DNA of 52,066 nucleotides from Mesostigma viride. Taxonomy: Eukaryota; Streptophyta; Mesostigmatophyceae; Mesostigmatales; Mesostigmataceae. The position numbers and the translations under genes are program-made. How positions within the stretch are numbered: position 1 is the first letter of the stretch; each line of letters begins with the position of its first letter. The stretch lies in contig RPFO01000278.1 in assembly GCA_009746045.1 (NCBI GenBank), forward strand, positions 1 through 52,066, read 5' to 3'. Shown piece by piece: positions 40,559 through 52,033 of this stretch. The notes under the pieces were generated by a model. That model saw nothing but the letters and a program-made list of their open reading frames with translations, searched no databases and had not been told where the DNA came from.

Positions 40559-40923
40559 AGAGATCTCCTACCGCCTTGCCAAAGAGAAGGGGAGGTCCTA
40601 GAGGGACTATGTTTTCATAAGACTTTCCTGACCTAGTCGCTATATGGCTAAGCGGTATAGAAATTTTATTTTTCCCCTCCCCCCCCACCGAGGCCACGGG
40701 AAGGGCCTCACACGGGAGAGAGAGTCCTACGTGAGAAAGGAGATCAGGCATGCGAACAGTTGTATGAAAGAGGTAGGCATAGGATTCATCATCAGGTAGT
40801 TCACCATAAGGGGTTACACCCATAGTAGTAGGGACTAGAGTAGTATTGAGAACATCAAGGTCCTCGAAAAAGGAGTAATCTGCACGACGAGAGAGTGCAT
40901 CTGGTACTACGTTATCTACACCC
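40559..40923 (-). pseudogene. Ty3 pol remnant linking RNase H to integrase
   Basis: 365 bases of pol stranded between two TTAA insertions. Minus strand reads GVDNVVPDALSRRADYSFFE at the RNase H side, the standard connector motif (DNVVADALSR in most Ty3 elements), through VTPYGELPDDESYAYLFHTT to LLFGKAVGDLF at the integrase side. The frame is open and joins on both sides to pol once the insertions and one TTAA each are removed. Confidence 0.85.
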
Positions 40924-40927
40924 TTAA

Positions 40928-43900
40928 CCCATAGTCCGTAAATGTTATGTTATAACATAACATTTGACTCCCCGCCAAAAACGGCGCCGCGCCAGTGGCG
41001 CCGCGCCACTTCTGGCGGATGCCACGTGTCCGGTGGGTCCGGGGACACTTAGGGACGAAGGTGATGCATAGGTTTGGGTGTTATATTCGCCATAGCCTGG
41101 TAATTACAACGTGTATTGAGAAAGTATCACGTGACTTTGGCGGGAAATTTTCACTCGCGCGCGCGCGCAACTAGATATGGCTGCTAGCGTGCCGTTATCA
41201 AGGAAATTTTTGCGTCTCGCGGCCTGAGACGGTTCAGAATGTCGCTCAGAATGACGGTGCGTGTTTTTCGTAGGTCAGGCATGGCCAGATTGGTAGGACT
41301 GGGAAAATACAGGTAGGAAAATACTGCCTTCTTGGTCGTCAGTGCCATATGAGTTATAGCTTACCATATTTCGATTTTCTCTGTATGGCCGAGCAGTCTG
41401 TGTTTAAAATATGTATAATGCGTTACTTGGTCAACATGATAATTGACGTAATTCATTAGAATTAATTAACGCATATTGGCAGCACGGCTATGGCATTGCC
41501 CTTGCCATCGGGCAGCCATTAGCCTAAATTGCTACATTGTCACTTGCTAGCAAGGAAAAAGGAGAGAGTTCGTGGAGTTGCCAACCCTAAAATCATGCAC
41601 GGTGGCATGGGGTCGGCACTACCCTTGGCGACAATCTAACGGCTGGCACAAATGACAGGTCAGCATCACTAGTGGTGTCGAATGCATGCATACGGTGCAC
41701 ATTCTAGAAAGTACTGCGCACAGGTGCAGGCGCATCATGACGTGGACATAGGTACGGCCACTCTAATTATCGCCACACATATTGCACGCTCAGTGCCGGA
41801 ATAGGACCATCGGCACTAAATATCTCACTCGCCACTATATAAAATGTGATGCGATAAGTTGGAATAGCACACGGCTAGACTACCTAGCATAAATACACGG
41901 CAAGAGGTGGGCATAACCTCAGACACCCCCCTTGCACAGCTCATGCGTGCTCAAAAGAAACATGACACTCCTTCCTCTCCCCCCTCAATAACTAGGTAGG
42001 ATAGCCGGGTACAAAACACCCTGGCATACCCCCCTTACACGGCTAACCATGGTGGGGATAAGGAGGTTCAAACTCAGTACCAGCAAGAAATATGGGGAAT
42101 CAGGCACCCCCCCTCAAGGAGAAGGTCCTTTCAGGTCAACGGCCAACAAAGGACTAGCTCAACTATGACAAAAAACAATGGCCGGCAGGTCATAAAAAAT
42201 CCGAACTGATTATCAACGAGATCTCGACAAAAGGCGCTCGGCTCATACACCCCCTGGCTCTTGGCTCTAGGCTCCTTGGCTCGGCGGCTCCTGGCTCAGC
42301 GGCTCTTACGGGCTCTCCCGGCACTAGGCTCACGGCACGTGGCTCTCGGGCAGGCACTGGGCGCTCGACATAAAAAGTCGAGTATAATAGTCTAGCGGAT
42401 CAATGCCGCTTGCCATAGAAGGCGATATCAGCTCGTAGACTCTGCGAAAATGGGCTTGAATCCTCACGGCTCACTGTGCCAGCAGCGGAATCAGCATCCG
42501 GAACAATAAATTTGCTGTCGTCGAAAAAATAAAAAAGTTGGCTGTCCCCGCCCAGAACCAAACACGGACTTCAGGCATCCAGCGTCAACGCTTGCACACC
42601 ATGCACACTGGCAGCTGCGGGTGTGCTCACGAATCTGTTTTACGCAAATATATGCAACACACCGAATCCAGGTCTGCTGGCAGCAACGCCAGCGGCACCA
42701 AGTGCTAGCTGCGCTGTCCTCGTAAATGGCTTGGCGGACTACAACGGCCGTGGCCAGACTCGCGCAAAGGCGAAACTCCAACGAAAGTGCCGGCGATGCA
42801 AGCACACCTCGTCCTCGAGGTGGGAAGAAAATAATGCTCGCCAGGCAAAGGCTGAAAGACCATGAACCATCAGCTCCGATACCATGTTTAAAATATGTAT
42901 AATGCGTTACTTGGTCAACATGATAATTGACGTAATTCATTAGAATTAATTAACGCATATTGGCAGCACGGCTATGGCATTGCCCTTGCCATCGGGCAGC
43001 CATTAGCCTAAATTGCTACATTGTCACTTGCTAGCAAGGAAAAAGGAGAGAGTTCGTGGAGTTGCCAACCCTAAAATCATGCACGGTGGCATGGGGTCGG
43101 CACTACCCTTGGCGACAATCTAACGGCTGGCACAAATGACAGGTCAGCATCACTAGTGGTGTCGAATGCATGCATACGGTGCACATTCTAGAAAGTACTG
43201 CGCACAGGTGCAGGCGCATCATGACGTGGACATAGGTACGGCCACTCTAATTATCGCCACACATATTGCACGCTCAGTGCCGGAATAGGACCATCGGCAC
43301 TAAATATCTCACTCGCCACTATATAAAATGTGATGCGATAAGTTGGAATAGCACACGGCTAGACTACCTAGCATAAATACACGGCAAGAGGTGGGCATAA
43401 CCTCAGACAGTCTGCGCCAGCCCGAGCATCCAGGTTTGGTACGGGACATCTGCTGCAAGGTTTGCTGGGATTGCGGACGCGTTTGTAGGTCATCTTTGCA
43501 CGGAATATCAACGTAGTAACCATAGCGGATGCATGCATGATGCGGCTATGGCGGCCTATGCCTGTAGCGCACTAGTATGTGTGAGATATGAGGGTCCCGG
43601 CCAGCAGAATCCGGGCGGGACGTGAATGAGCCAGGTACGGCAACGTGTTTGCATGTTGTTTGCCGCGGAATACGCCTGCCATGCATTATAGTTGACGAGT
43701 TTATTGGTGCAGCATTTAGCAAGCTTCCATGCCTGCTGTAAAGAGTGGTATCAGCCCTGTGAGTGCTCAGTTTATGGCATTTCCTTAGAGTATACCACCC
43801 CGTTAGTTCAGGTAGGCAACCCGTTTGCATTCAAGCACTTTTGCCAGTCTTTTGTAGCTTGTTATAATGCATGGCTGTGTTGCATGTCATAGATGGCTGT

Positions 43901-44287
43901 CTACGCGCGCGTAACCCACACACGTATATGAGCGTGGTGCCATGTGCAAAACTCAATTCTGAGTGGCCCCCCCTGGTATGGGGATGCCTGAACTACCTAA
44001 TAAAATTATCCAACCTTGACATTGGTGTTTACAACCCTCCCCTGAAAAAAAGGGGGGGGTTCCATGGTGTGATGCATGAAAATGTTCGTCTTTTGTCCAA
44101 CTTTGACTGAGAATATCATGCAACCCACTTACGGGACTCAAGATATTATTGCATATTCTGAAAGCCCTTGAAGTGTAGATATTCCTGGCATCTTGGTTGA
44201 GGGTATTTGGAGTAGCGGTCTGGGAGTTATGATTTTTTTCATTTTAGGGGGTATTTGTTTGCAAAAAATGGCAATACGGACTATGGG
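40928..44287. mobile_element. TTAA-target element A (piggyBac-like, non-autonomous), split by a TRIM
   Basis: TTAA at 40924-40927 and 44288-44291; perfect 13-base inverted ends CCCATAGTCCGTA (40928-40940 and 44275-44287). Excision with one TTAA gives QYV-KGVDNVVPDALSR, an uninterrupted pol frame. Without the nested TRIM (41401-43409 plus GTCTG) it is about 1.35 kb. No transposase is visible. Near the left end is a GC-rich tandem of GGCGCCGCGCCA (about 40983-41007). Different in sequence from element B, so two families of TTAA element have struck the same gene. Confidence 0.85.
41401..43409 (-). mobile_element. TRIM-like LTR element
   Basis: LTRs 41401-41925 and 42885-43409, 525 bases each and apparently identical; target duplication GTCTG at 41396-41400 and 43410-43414. 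Internal part is 959 bases. On the minus strand the primer-binding site TGGTATCGGAGC follows the right LTR (about 42884-42873) and a polypurine AAGGGGGG precedes the left LTR. No gag or pol motif; the longest minus ORF (42940-42491) overlaps the LTR and resembles nothing. Shares primer site and polypurine tract with the copia-like element at 35911-40510. Confidence 0.85.
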
Positions 44288-45240
44288 TTAACATACTGAC
44301 GTTTAAAAGGGGAAAACTGTGCTAAAAATTCCATCCAGCGCGCTTGCCGAGGGGTAAGGTTGGGTTGGGAGAGAAGATGGGTAAGGGGACGGTGATCCGT
44401 TTGGATAACTAACCTATAAGGATCTAGCTCACAGGGTTCATTCAGGCAGACATCAAATTGAGCACCTTTAAGGAAGTGCTGCCACGCGTGGCAACAATAC
44501 ACCACCGCTAAGAGTTCCTGCTGGTGTACGGGATAGTTACGCTCCGCAGGGAGCATTGTCCTAGAGATATACTCAATTGGCTGTAAGCCCTGACCCTGAT
44601 CCTGGAGAAGGACGCCCCCTATAGCTACCTTACTAGCATCTGTAGCTACAACAAAGGGTTTAGTAGTATCCGGTAGGATGAGTACAGGAGGGGAAAGGAG
44701 TAGGGATTTCAGACACTGAAAAGCCGACTGACATTCACTACTCCAAACAAAGGGGATATCCTTCTTTAATAAATGATTAATAGGGGCTGCTATAGTTGCG
44801 AAACGCGGGATAAAACGCCTATAGTAAGAAGCAATTCCTAGAAAACTACGTACACCTTTAACGTCGGTAGGGGTAGGCCATTCCTGAATTGACTTAGTTT
44901 TATCTGGGTCGGTAGCGACCCCGGCATCTGACAGAACGTGCCCTAAAAATGGGACACTCCTACCCGAACGAACTTTAGCACGGCGCGCCCACAAAGAATT
45001 TTCAGCCATTATTTCTAATACTTTCTTTAAATCACGTAGGTGCGTTTCAAAATCAGGAGAGTAAATAAGAATATCATCTAAGTAAGCTTGAGCACAAGAA
45101 CGGTCATGCTCAGATAAAGAAACAGAGGAGAAGGAAGGATCCTTTAAATCAGAGGACACTTGAGGAAGGTGAGAATTTCCCATAACAGGTCTAAGCACTT
45201 CATTCATTAACATTTGAAAAGAGGCAGGCGAGTTACAGAG
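44288..45240 (-). pseudogene. Ty3/gypsy reverse transcriptase C-terminal part and RNase H
   Basis: Minus strand from MAMGLCNSPASFQMLMNEVL (45252) through AYLDDILIYSPDFETHL (catalytic YLDD, 45084-45073), FLGHVLSDAGV, SFLGIASYYRRFIPRFA, to RNase H: Asp in VVATDASKVAIGGVLLQ, Glu in HQQELLAVVYCCHAW, Asp in VIQTDHRPLTHLL. The frame ends at FKRQYV, where the TTAA insertion at 44287 adds a false NP-stop. An unusual insert of about 20 residues lies between MG and the YLDD block. All catalytic residues are present. Confidence 0.85.
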
Positions 45241-45925
45241 TCCCATAGCCATTAGCCGCTACTCTAAACTGGTAATGACCAAAAGGGGTAGCAAAGGCGG
45301 TTTTATGGCAATCCTCAGGAGCTATCCGCAACTGCCAAAAACCATCCGCACAATCCAGTACTGTGAAACAAGTGGAACCTTTAACCTTATTAAATATATC
45401 ATCAATACGAGGTAGAGGGTATTTAGACTTCACAGTAATATCATTCAACTTCCTATAATCAGTAACTAGGCGAAACTTGCCATTTGGCTTAGGAACTAAC
45501 AGGACACCAGCTGAGTAGGGAGAGTTACTAGGCTCTATCAATCCTGCTTCTAATAGTGACACTAAAATCTGTTTTAGTTCCTTTAACTCGGTAGGGCCCA
45601 TTCTATACATCGGAGAGTGCGTAGGAACTGCACCGTCCTTGATAACTACACGGTGTAAAACAGAACGAGGAGGAGGGTAAGAAGGAGTCTTTTCTTCGAA
45701 AACTTTTGAGGAATCTATCACAGCCATGTATCTTACTATTTCATTTTCAGTAAATCCCACTCCTATTGTATCCACTGTGTTTACCTCTATATCCACACTA
45801 TTATTAGTGATAGGTATCTCCTGTACTTCTAACTGAAGGAACATACATAATAAATATCCATATTCCTTTAATTCAGAACGCAACTCATCATTGGACATTA
45901 ATACTTCAGGTATAGGTCTTACAGG
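45233..45925 (-). pseudogene. Ty3/gypsy reverse transcriptase N-terminal part
   Basis: Minus strand reads VPTHSPMYRMGPTELKELKQ, GLIEPSNSPYSAGVLLVPKP, RLVTDYRKLNDITVKSKYPL, PRIDDIFNKVKGSTCFTVLD and FATPFGHYQFRV, the standard RT fingers and palm. It is separated from the C-terminal part by about seven extra bases (GCGGCTA region, near 45252), which shift the frame just before the conserved MGLCNSPASFQ. The frame also differs from the protease frame upstream. Confidence 0.85.
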
Positions 45926-45929
45926 GGGA

Positions 45930-46394
45930 TCAACAGGTGTACGGAGGAGTAATATCTACCAAGGATAAATTTTCCAATCTATAATGACGTTCCGGTACCC
46001 AGTAAGAGCTATCTGGAAACCAAATGACCATGGTATCATAATTAATAGTAATCTTATTATCCTGGTGCCAATCTAATCCTAGTAATACATCAGCGGTAGT
46101 GATAGGGCCTATAGTGGCCGTCAGGTTGACAGTACGTCCTTGTATGACCAGGGGAAGGGACACCGTACCCGGGGAACGACTGGTGCGACCATCAGCATAA
46201 TGAACAGTGACAGGTTTGGTGTGAGGGGTAGGGACTAGTCCTAAACGCCTAACGAGGGCCTCGCTCACAAAGGAGCTAGCCGCACCGCTATCTACCAACA
46301 CAGAGACATTCAAGAGTTCATCAGCATGCAAGAAGGGGTCTACAACAGTATGAGGAACAGTTAAACCACCATTCAAGAACATAAGAGGACGCAC
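45930..46394 (-). pseudogene. Ty3/gypsy aspartic protease
   Basis: 154 codons. The active site is VLVDSGAASSFVS, followed by the flap region (VTVHYADGRTSRSPG) and the second hydrophobic motif DVLLGLDWHQDNKITIN. This is the retropepsin of pol. The frame stops at about 45930 (PPYTC) but the neighbouring frame continues TPVDPPVRPIPEVL into RT, so one indel separates them. Confidence 0.8.
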
Positions 46395-46507
46395 ACGTAG
46401 TGGTAGGGATGATTCAGCTCCTACAGAGGTTATAAAAACAGGCAGGCAAAAATTTTTATCTGGGGTACTATCTAAGGACCTGTCCAGGTTACCCCCGGCT
46501 GACAGGC

Positions 46508-46692
46508 CTACTGTTCCCCCTCCCCCCCCAAATCCATAGGAACTAACCCCGAAGAAGACCCTGGCGAAAAAGCCACTGCTTGAGGGTCACGAGGGAGCGA
46601 AGAGGGTGCGGGAGCCTGATTATCATAGGGGAACCCTGGGGGTCCTGTCTGCACAGCATTCAGCCTACTAGTGTCCCAATGTCCAGGAAAAG
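46508..46692 (-). pseudogene. Ty3/gypsy gag C-terminal end
   Basis: Minus strand reads RPFPGHWDTSRLNAVQTGPP and ends SGLVPMDLGGEGEQ-stop at 46508. A PMDL-type end is common in Ty3 gag. The upstream gag continues beyond the insertion at 46693-48436. Confidence 0.6.
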
Positions 46693-48436
46693 GCCTCAAT
46701 TGAGGCCTTTTTTATATTGGGTGTTGCATGCAGCCATACAACTTTTTTCCAAATATGAGCATAGGCCATGCATTATTATGATTGTTTTGGGGTTGCCAGC
46801 ACTTAACATCAGTCATATAGCCCCAATACCTATTTAATTATGATTTAACAAAACAGGGTGTCGCTGCGGTGGCACCATAAACACAGCATGACCATAGATG
46901 CAAGCAGAAAAAAGGCGCTAGTACTCAGTTCCCTCTGCCTCTTAGGTGTCTTTTGGACCTTACGAGGTTTCCCCACAACACGGTAAGCATGGCATGACAT
47001 GGCATGCTCCCCAAGGGACGCCTCATACACTATTGCACGGCCGGGGCTGTCGCGCAGCACTGCAGGCAGCAACAGCCTGCCATGGGTACTGCACGTAACC
47101 ATGAGGAATCCAAAGCCTCTATTACAAACACGCACAAGGATCATGCATTATAATGATAGGTGTGACCTTCCAAGCGCTTAGCTTCACTCACATAGCCCCA
47201 ATATCTACGTTGTTACGGTATATTCTGACAGGGGTTTGCTGCCGCGGCAGCAGATGAACAGCACATGGCAAGATATACAAGCATAACTGGACACCATTTG
47301 CACTGTCTTCTAGACCTCTAGCTTGATTTTAAGCTTTGCAAGGGTTGCCTGAGACATGGCCAGCATGGCAGGAACTGCCATGCTTCTTATGGAAAGCAAA
47401 CACGTCTACACGGTGGGGGCCAGCCGCAGAGCACTGCACGAAGTACTGTAGCCTGCCTTACGTCACCTCGGCACTAGGCGCCGATAGGCAGCTAAAAACT
47501 GGCGATATCACAAGCAAATCGATGCCATTCCCTTTCTACCCCCAGGGCGCACTTACCTTTCACACCCCTCACACCCGGGATCACTAAGCACGCATATGCG
47601 TTGGCGCTGAACGTGGCTGCATCAGAAAAGCTGTTCAAGCTCGGCGTTTTCATGTTGTCCGGAAGCGATGCAGCCCGCTAATCTGGCCGGACAGACGCTC
47701 CATGCGTCGTCCATTGACGTATGAAAGCGGCTGCAGCGGCCTCACCAGCGCTGTTCGCATAATTGCGCTCCCATATCTGGGGGCGCGCGCGCGTTTATTG
47801 TCCGCAAACCAGTTTTTCCTAGCTAAAAACACCCCTTCCTCTACCTATGGATTCACGACAAAAGGCTCGAATATAACCAGCGCCCCTTTAGTCACGGCTG
47901 CCCCAACATCCCCCCCCGCCGTTCCGCTAGTCTCCTTCCCAACATATCGAAGCATCGTCCTGCTGGCAGGCGCACTATCAACGCCATCTACGCCCCATCT
48001 GAACTTCACTAACCTGGCATTCAGCACTCAAATAACGACCCCACGAATTTATAAATCGACTTTTGACACATTTAGCGGTCGGGCTAGCTTCAAGGATAAA
48101 TTATCTGCCCAACGCGCTCCATACTGCTCGAAATGATGCACGAACGTGGCCATACGGTCCATTTTACTCGAGGCCGCCATGGTCGTGCATTCGTGAAAAT
48201 TCCTCGTCCCGTTGCACGAAAGTGGCCAAAATAGGTACTTTTCCACCTCACGTATTTTTCAGTAACCGTCGACCCCTGTCGACCCCAACGGGTCAGGACG
48301 CTCAGCACATGTACCAGATTCGCGCCACTGGGGCCGGAAGCCCATAGGACCGGTCCTTCCCGCCAAAATACCGTACTTTGTGAGATCTTGGTAAAAAAGG
48401 CCTCAATTGAGCCAAAAGGCCTCAATTGAGGCCTCT
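46693..48436. mobile_element. Insertion in gag with palindromic GGCCTCAATTGAGGCC ends
   Basis: Both junctions carry AGGCCTCAATTGAGGCCTTTT; the right one has two tandem copies. Inside is an old duplication: 46755-46850 resembles 47140-47240 (ATAGCCCCAATA blocks). ORFs here are short and unsupported. The element class is unknown; the target duplication could not be fixed because the ends are self-complementary. Confidence 0.6.
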
Positions 48437-48738
48437 GGACAAATAGACACTAGGGGTAGCTGAGGGAATGCGTCCTGAAGTGGGACGAATAGGAGCACGC
48501 TGAGGGGTACGAGGAGGGCGAGCGTCGGGATGAGGGGGAGCACCCGAAAGGAACTTGGGGCACTCACGTTTAAGATGACCTACTTCCTTACAATGATAGC
48601 ATGTGATATGAGAGACATCAAGAGCTGAAAGATCAGCAACGCAGATATCTAATTCATGTCCCACGTAGCTCCCACAAAAACCAGCATCTTCATTAAAACA
48701 ATAAGTGGAAGCAACCAAGACAAGGGTGGGTGGGTGGG
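48437..48738 (-). pseudogene. Ty3/gypsy gag zinc-knuckle part
   Basis: Minus strand reads CFNEDAGFCGSYVGHELDIC, then the CCHC knuckle CYHCKEVGHLKREC (about 48605-48560), then a Pro/Arg-rich linker (PDARPPRTPQRAPIRP) to VYLSRG, where the 46693-48436 insertion begins. Confidence 0.75.
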
Positions 48739-50543
48739 GAGCAAAGAAAGAGGCCGACAAAACCAGCCAGAGCGGCTTTTAGTCGCAAAACCTCCCTTAT
48801 CCCTAGCTAACTGACGTCATTAAACCCTTATGTTTAGTGGATGCTAGTAAGACGCTAACCGTACAGACCGGGGGTAGAATATCCCGAATCTGCACGGCTA
48901 GTATTAAATAATGCGTAGGTTGTTCTTTTCAGGGGCACTGCACCTCACGCCCCGTTCCGCCCGGGTATAATCAACCCAAGCGCGGAACGCACATTTTATT
49001 TAATTCATTTTTCAACCATGCACTATATTGCATCTACTAATCACAAAAGCTCTAGCCAAACAGCTACGAGTAAACACTGCGACCTATAAGCTGCTCATCC
49101 AGCGGCCTCTTGTTCCCGCATTCACGTATAGAAGAAACTCCGTTCAAAGAACCCCGATTCATGTCCCACGTAGCTCCCACAAAAACCAGCATCTTCATTA
49201 AAACAATAAGTGGAAGCATACATGTGACACTAATTGACATGCCCGGAGGCACGCCGTTCAAGGCCCTTCATGAAGTACGTTGCCCAATCACCCCCGCCCT
49301 GGCTTTCCCTTGAAGCCGCACTCCACCTTGCTCGTTGTCACAAGTGACCGCCCTGCCGCAAAACGGGAGCCCCCCACATCGGGAGGCGTGTGCCCGGCGG
49401 CTGTGGATGCATGGCCAGGCCCAAAAAGGCCCAGCGCATTTGCACTGCGATTGCGCACGGCCAGCCTATCATGACCCCTCTCGGGGCCCCGAGTCGGTAC
49501 CGCTATGGCCGTCTCCCCATAGACCCGGGGTGCTTCGAGAAAAAACGTGGACCTAGCCCAGGCCCCGCCAGCCCGGATGCCCGAGGCCACAGCCCCAGGC
49601 ACCTGGCTGAACGAGAGTCCGTTCAGCCAAGACCGCATTCCCCCCCGAGGTTTCTATGCGTGGGGAAAAAATTTCTAGCTTAGACGCTTTTCCCATCGCC
49701 GTCCCCAGCCCCAACCACCCCCCCCTCGGCGGAAGGCAATTGCAAAGTTTGCTGGCCAGCAGCAATTTCCGAAGAAAAAGCCGCAGGCCGCGGACCGAGA
49801 CACGGGTCGCCAGTGCCAGCCATCCGGCTCCAACCCGGGGTGCAAGCATCCCCAGGTACGGAGCACCAGCTCGCGCACTGGGCCGACCAAGCGACAGTTG
49901 AGCACCTGTCACGGCATCCGGCCCACCAAAGACCCCAAGCTGGGGAAAAGGTGCGGACCGGAGGTAATCTTTTTCTTTTCTTTTAGTTAACCGGGCGAGG
50001 AACTACGCCTGGCCGGTTAACAACTGGAAGTCTCACCACTGGCCAAGTGGCCAGTGCAACCAGTGCTTTTGGGATTTTGCTCCGCAGCACCCATAGCTGC
50101 GGCTGCCGCCGCAACGACAACGAGCAAAGAAAGAGGCCGACAAAACCAGCCAGAGCGGCTTTTAGTCGCAAAACCTCCCTTATCCCTAGCTAACTGACGT
50201 CATTAAACCCTTATGTTTAGTGGATGCTAGTAAGACGCTAACCGTACAGACCGGGGGTAGAATATCCCGAATCTGCACGGCTAGTATTAAATAATGCGTA
50301 GGTTGTTCTTTTCAGGGGCACTGCACCTCACGCCCCGTTCCGCCCGGGTATAATCAACCCAAGCGCGGAACGCACATTTTATTTAATTCATTTTTCAACC
50401 ATGCACTATATTGCATCTACTAATCACAAAAGCTCTAGCCAAACAGCTACGAGTAAACACTGCGACCTATAAGCCGCTCATCCAGCGGCCTCTTGTTCCC
50501 GCATTCACGTATAGAAGAAACTCCGTTCAAAGAACCCCGATTC
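48739..50543. mobile_element. Insertion in gag bounded by 422-base direct repeats
   Basis: 48739-49160 and 50122-50543 are direct repeats differing at one noticed base (GCTGCTC against GCCGCTC). The internal 960 bases have no supported gene. It looks like a small LTR element, but the repeats start GAGCAAAG and end GATTC, not TG...CA, and no target duplication is found. A 62-base piece of gag (48652-48713) recurs just inside the left repeat at 49157-49218. Confidence 0.65.
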
Positions 50544-51194
50544 TTCTACATAGGAGTTCTCCTCCTCAGGGGTAAGGATAATATTATTAATACGGGAACG
50601 GGTAGGGAGAGAAGGAGTGGTGAAGAAATCTGCTACTCGCAAGAGATGCTGGCGCACATGCTTGAGGGGCAGATCAGTAAAACGGTAGGCAGAGAACTGG
50701 CGCTTGACTTCACGTAATAAGGGTCTACTGAGGCCTTGGAGGAAGCGAGCACGTACTTCTGCACCCGACAAATCCCTAATTCGTACCATCTGAGCATCAA
50801 ACTCTTTCATATACTCCTTAAATGATTTAGTACCCTGCTGCAAGGTACCAAAGGCTAATCTATCCTGCCAATCTGAATCAGGAGGGACTAAATGGTTCTC
50901 TAAACGCTTAAACAATTCTGCTACAGAGTTAGGGTAGGCATGAGAGGCCAAAGACTCACACTGGATGAGGTTAGCAAGCTCAGGAGTAATACAGGTAGTA
51001 AGATAGTGAGGGACTAATACAGCATCAGAGAGACGCCATCTATTATGATTCTGCCACGACTCTGTGTTCTGGGTAAGCAACATAATAAAAGTGAAAAACT
51101 GTTGAGGGGTAGACTTGACATCCAGCTTGGGAAGGTTAGCAAAGAGGGGAAGAGCAGGAGGCTTAGGGGGATTCGAAGAGTCAGTTTTTCCCAT
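50544..51194 (-). pseudogene. Ty3/gypsy gag N-terminal part
   Basis: ATG 51194 opens MGKTDSSNPPKPPALPLF. The retrotransposon gag capsid domain follows (RLSDAVLVPHYLTTCITPEL, FKRLENHLVPPDSDWQDRL, EYMKEFDAQMVRIRDLSG, ARFLQGLSRPLLREVK). About 217 residues are native gag, ending NSYVEE at the insertion; the ORF continues 12 codons into the repeat. Upstream of the ATG only nine bases remain before the copia LTR at 51204. Confidence 0.8.
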
Positions 51195-51203
51195 AGACCT
51201 AAC

Positions 51204-52033
51204 TGTTTGAAAGGGAGAGGAAACTAATGGGTTTTACACAATGCCTTGTGCTTGGCCTTGCTACCCACACACCTTGCAGGTGCTGAAAGAAAGAGAGGTT
51301 GAAGACAATTTACGTGGAAGAATAAATGGCTTTTATTAGAATATAATAGTTGGAGAAGAGCTTGAATGGAGGTTGAATGGAGGTTGAATGGAGGTTGAAT
51401 GGAGGTACCTGCCCTTAGGGGGCAGTTTCCTTTTATACCTTTTAGGCTAGGAAGGATGACATCAGCAATGACATCATCACAGAAGCTTGTAGAAACATCC
51501 TAGCATATTCCTAGCATATTCCCAGCATATTCTCAGTATATTCCAGGAATATTCCTGGCATATTCTTAGAACATTCCTAGAACATTCTAGACATGATCCA
51601 ATGAGCTGGCATAATAGCTAGATGCCAAGTGTCTACGTAATAATGTGCCACATAACATAATTAATAAAGTGACACATCTCTTCTCCTTGGAGTGACAAGT
51701 GTCATGCAATGAGTCTACCCACTTGTCATCATGTAAGTCATAACATGTGTCATCATGAGCTTCCAACACTTGTCAGCTCATGGACCAAACACTTGTCCAA
51801 TAGGCCATAGCACCACTTGTCAATCAAATACGTGATGCTACTAGGCTGACTCAGGTTACAAGTCATCCATGTCCAAGTATACGACTATGGCACATGAATA
51901 TTGATCAGCTCATTGAGCCTGTTCCATCTAGCTCATCATAGCTATCAAATTCCCAGTCCATATGGAATAAATCCAACAAGAAATAAATCAGGCTGGGATA
52001 TATTGTGGCCAGGTGGATATAATATCCCTAACA
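51204..52033 (-). repeat. Third copia LTR, element runs off the right edge
   Basis: 830 bases, TGTTTGAAAGGG to ATCCCTAACA, matching 39659-40510 with small deletions and substitutions. The bases after it (52034-52066) match the polypurine-side internal sequence after 36766, so this is the 3' LTR of another minus-strand copy whose body lies beyond the window. It sits directly upstream of the Ty3 gag start. Confidence 0.85.

Noticed and set aside
44271-44287. Natural C terminus NP-stop of the RNase H ORF
   Set aside because: These last codons come from the TTAA element; the true frame continues at 40923.
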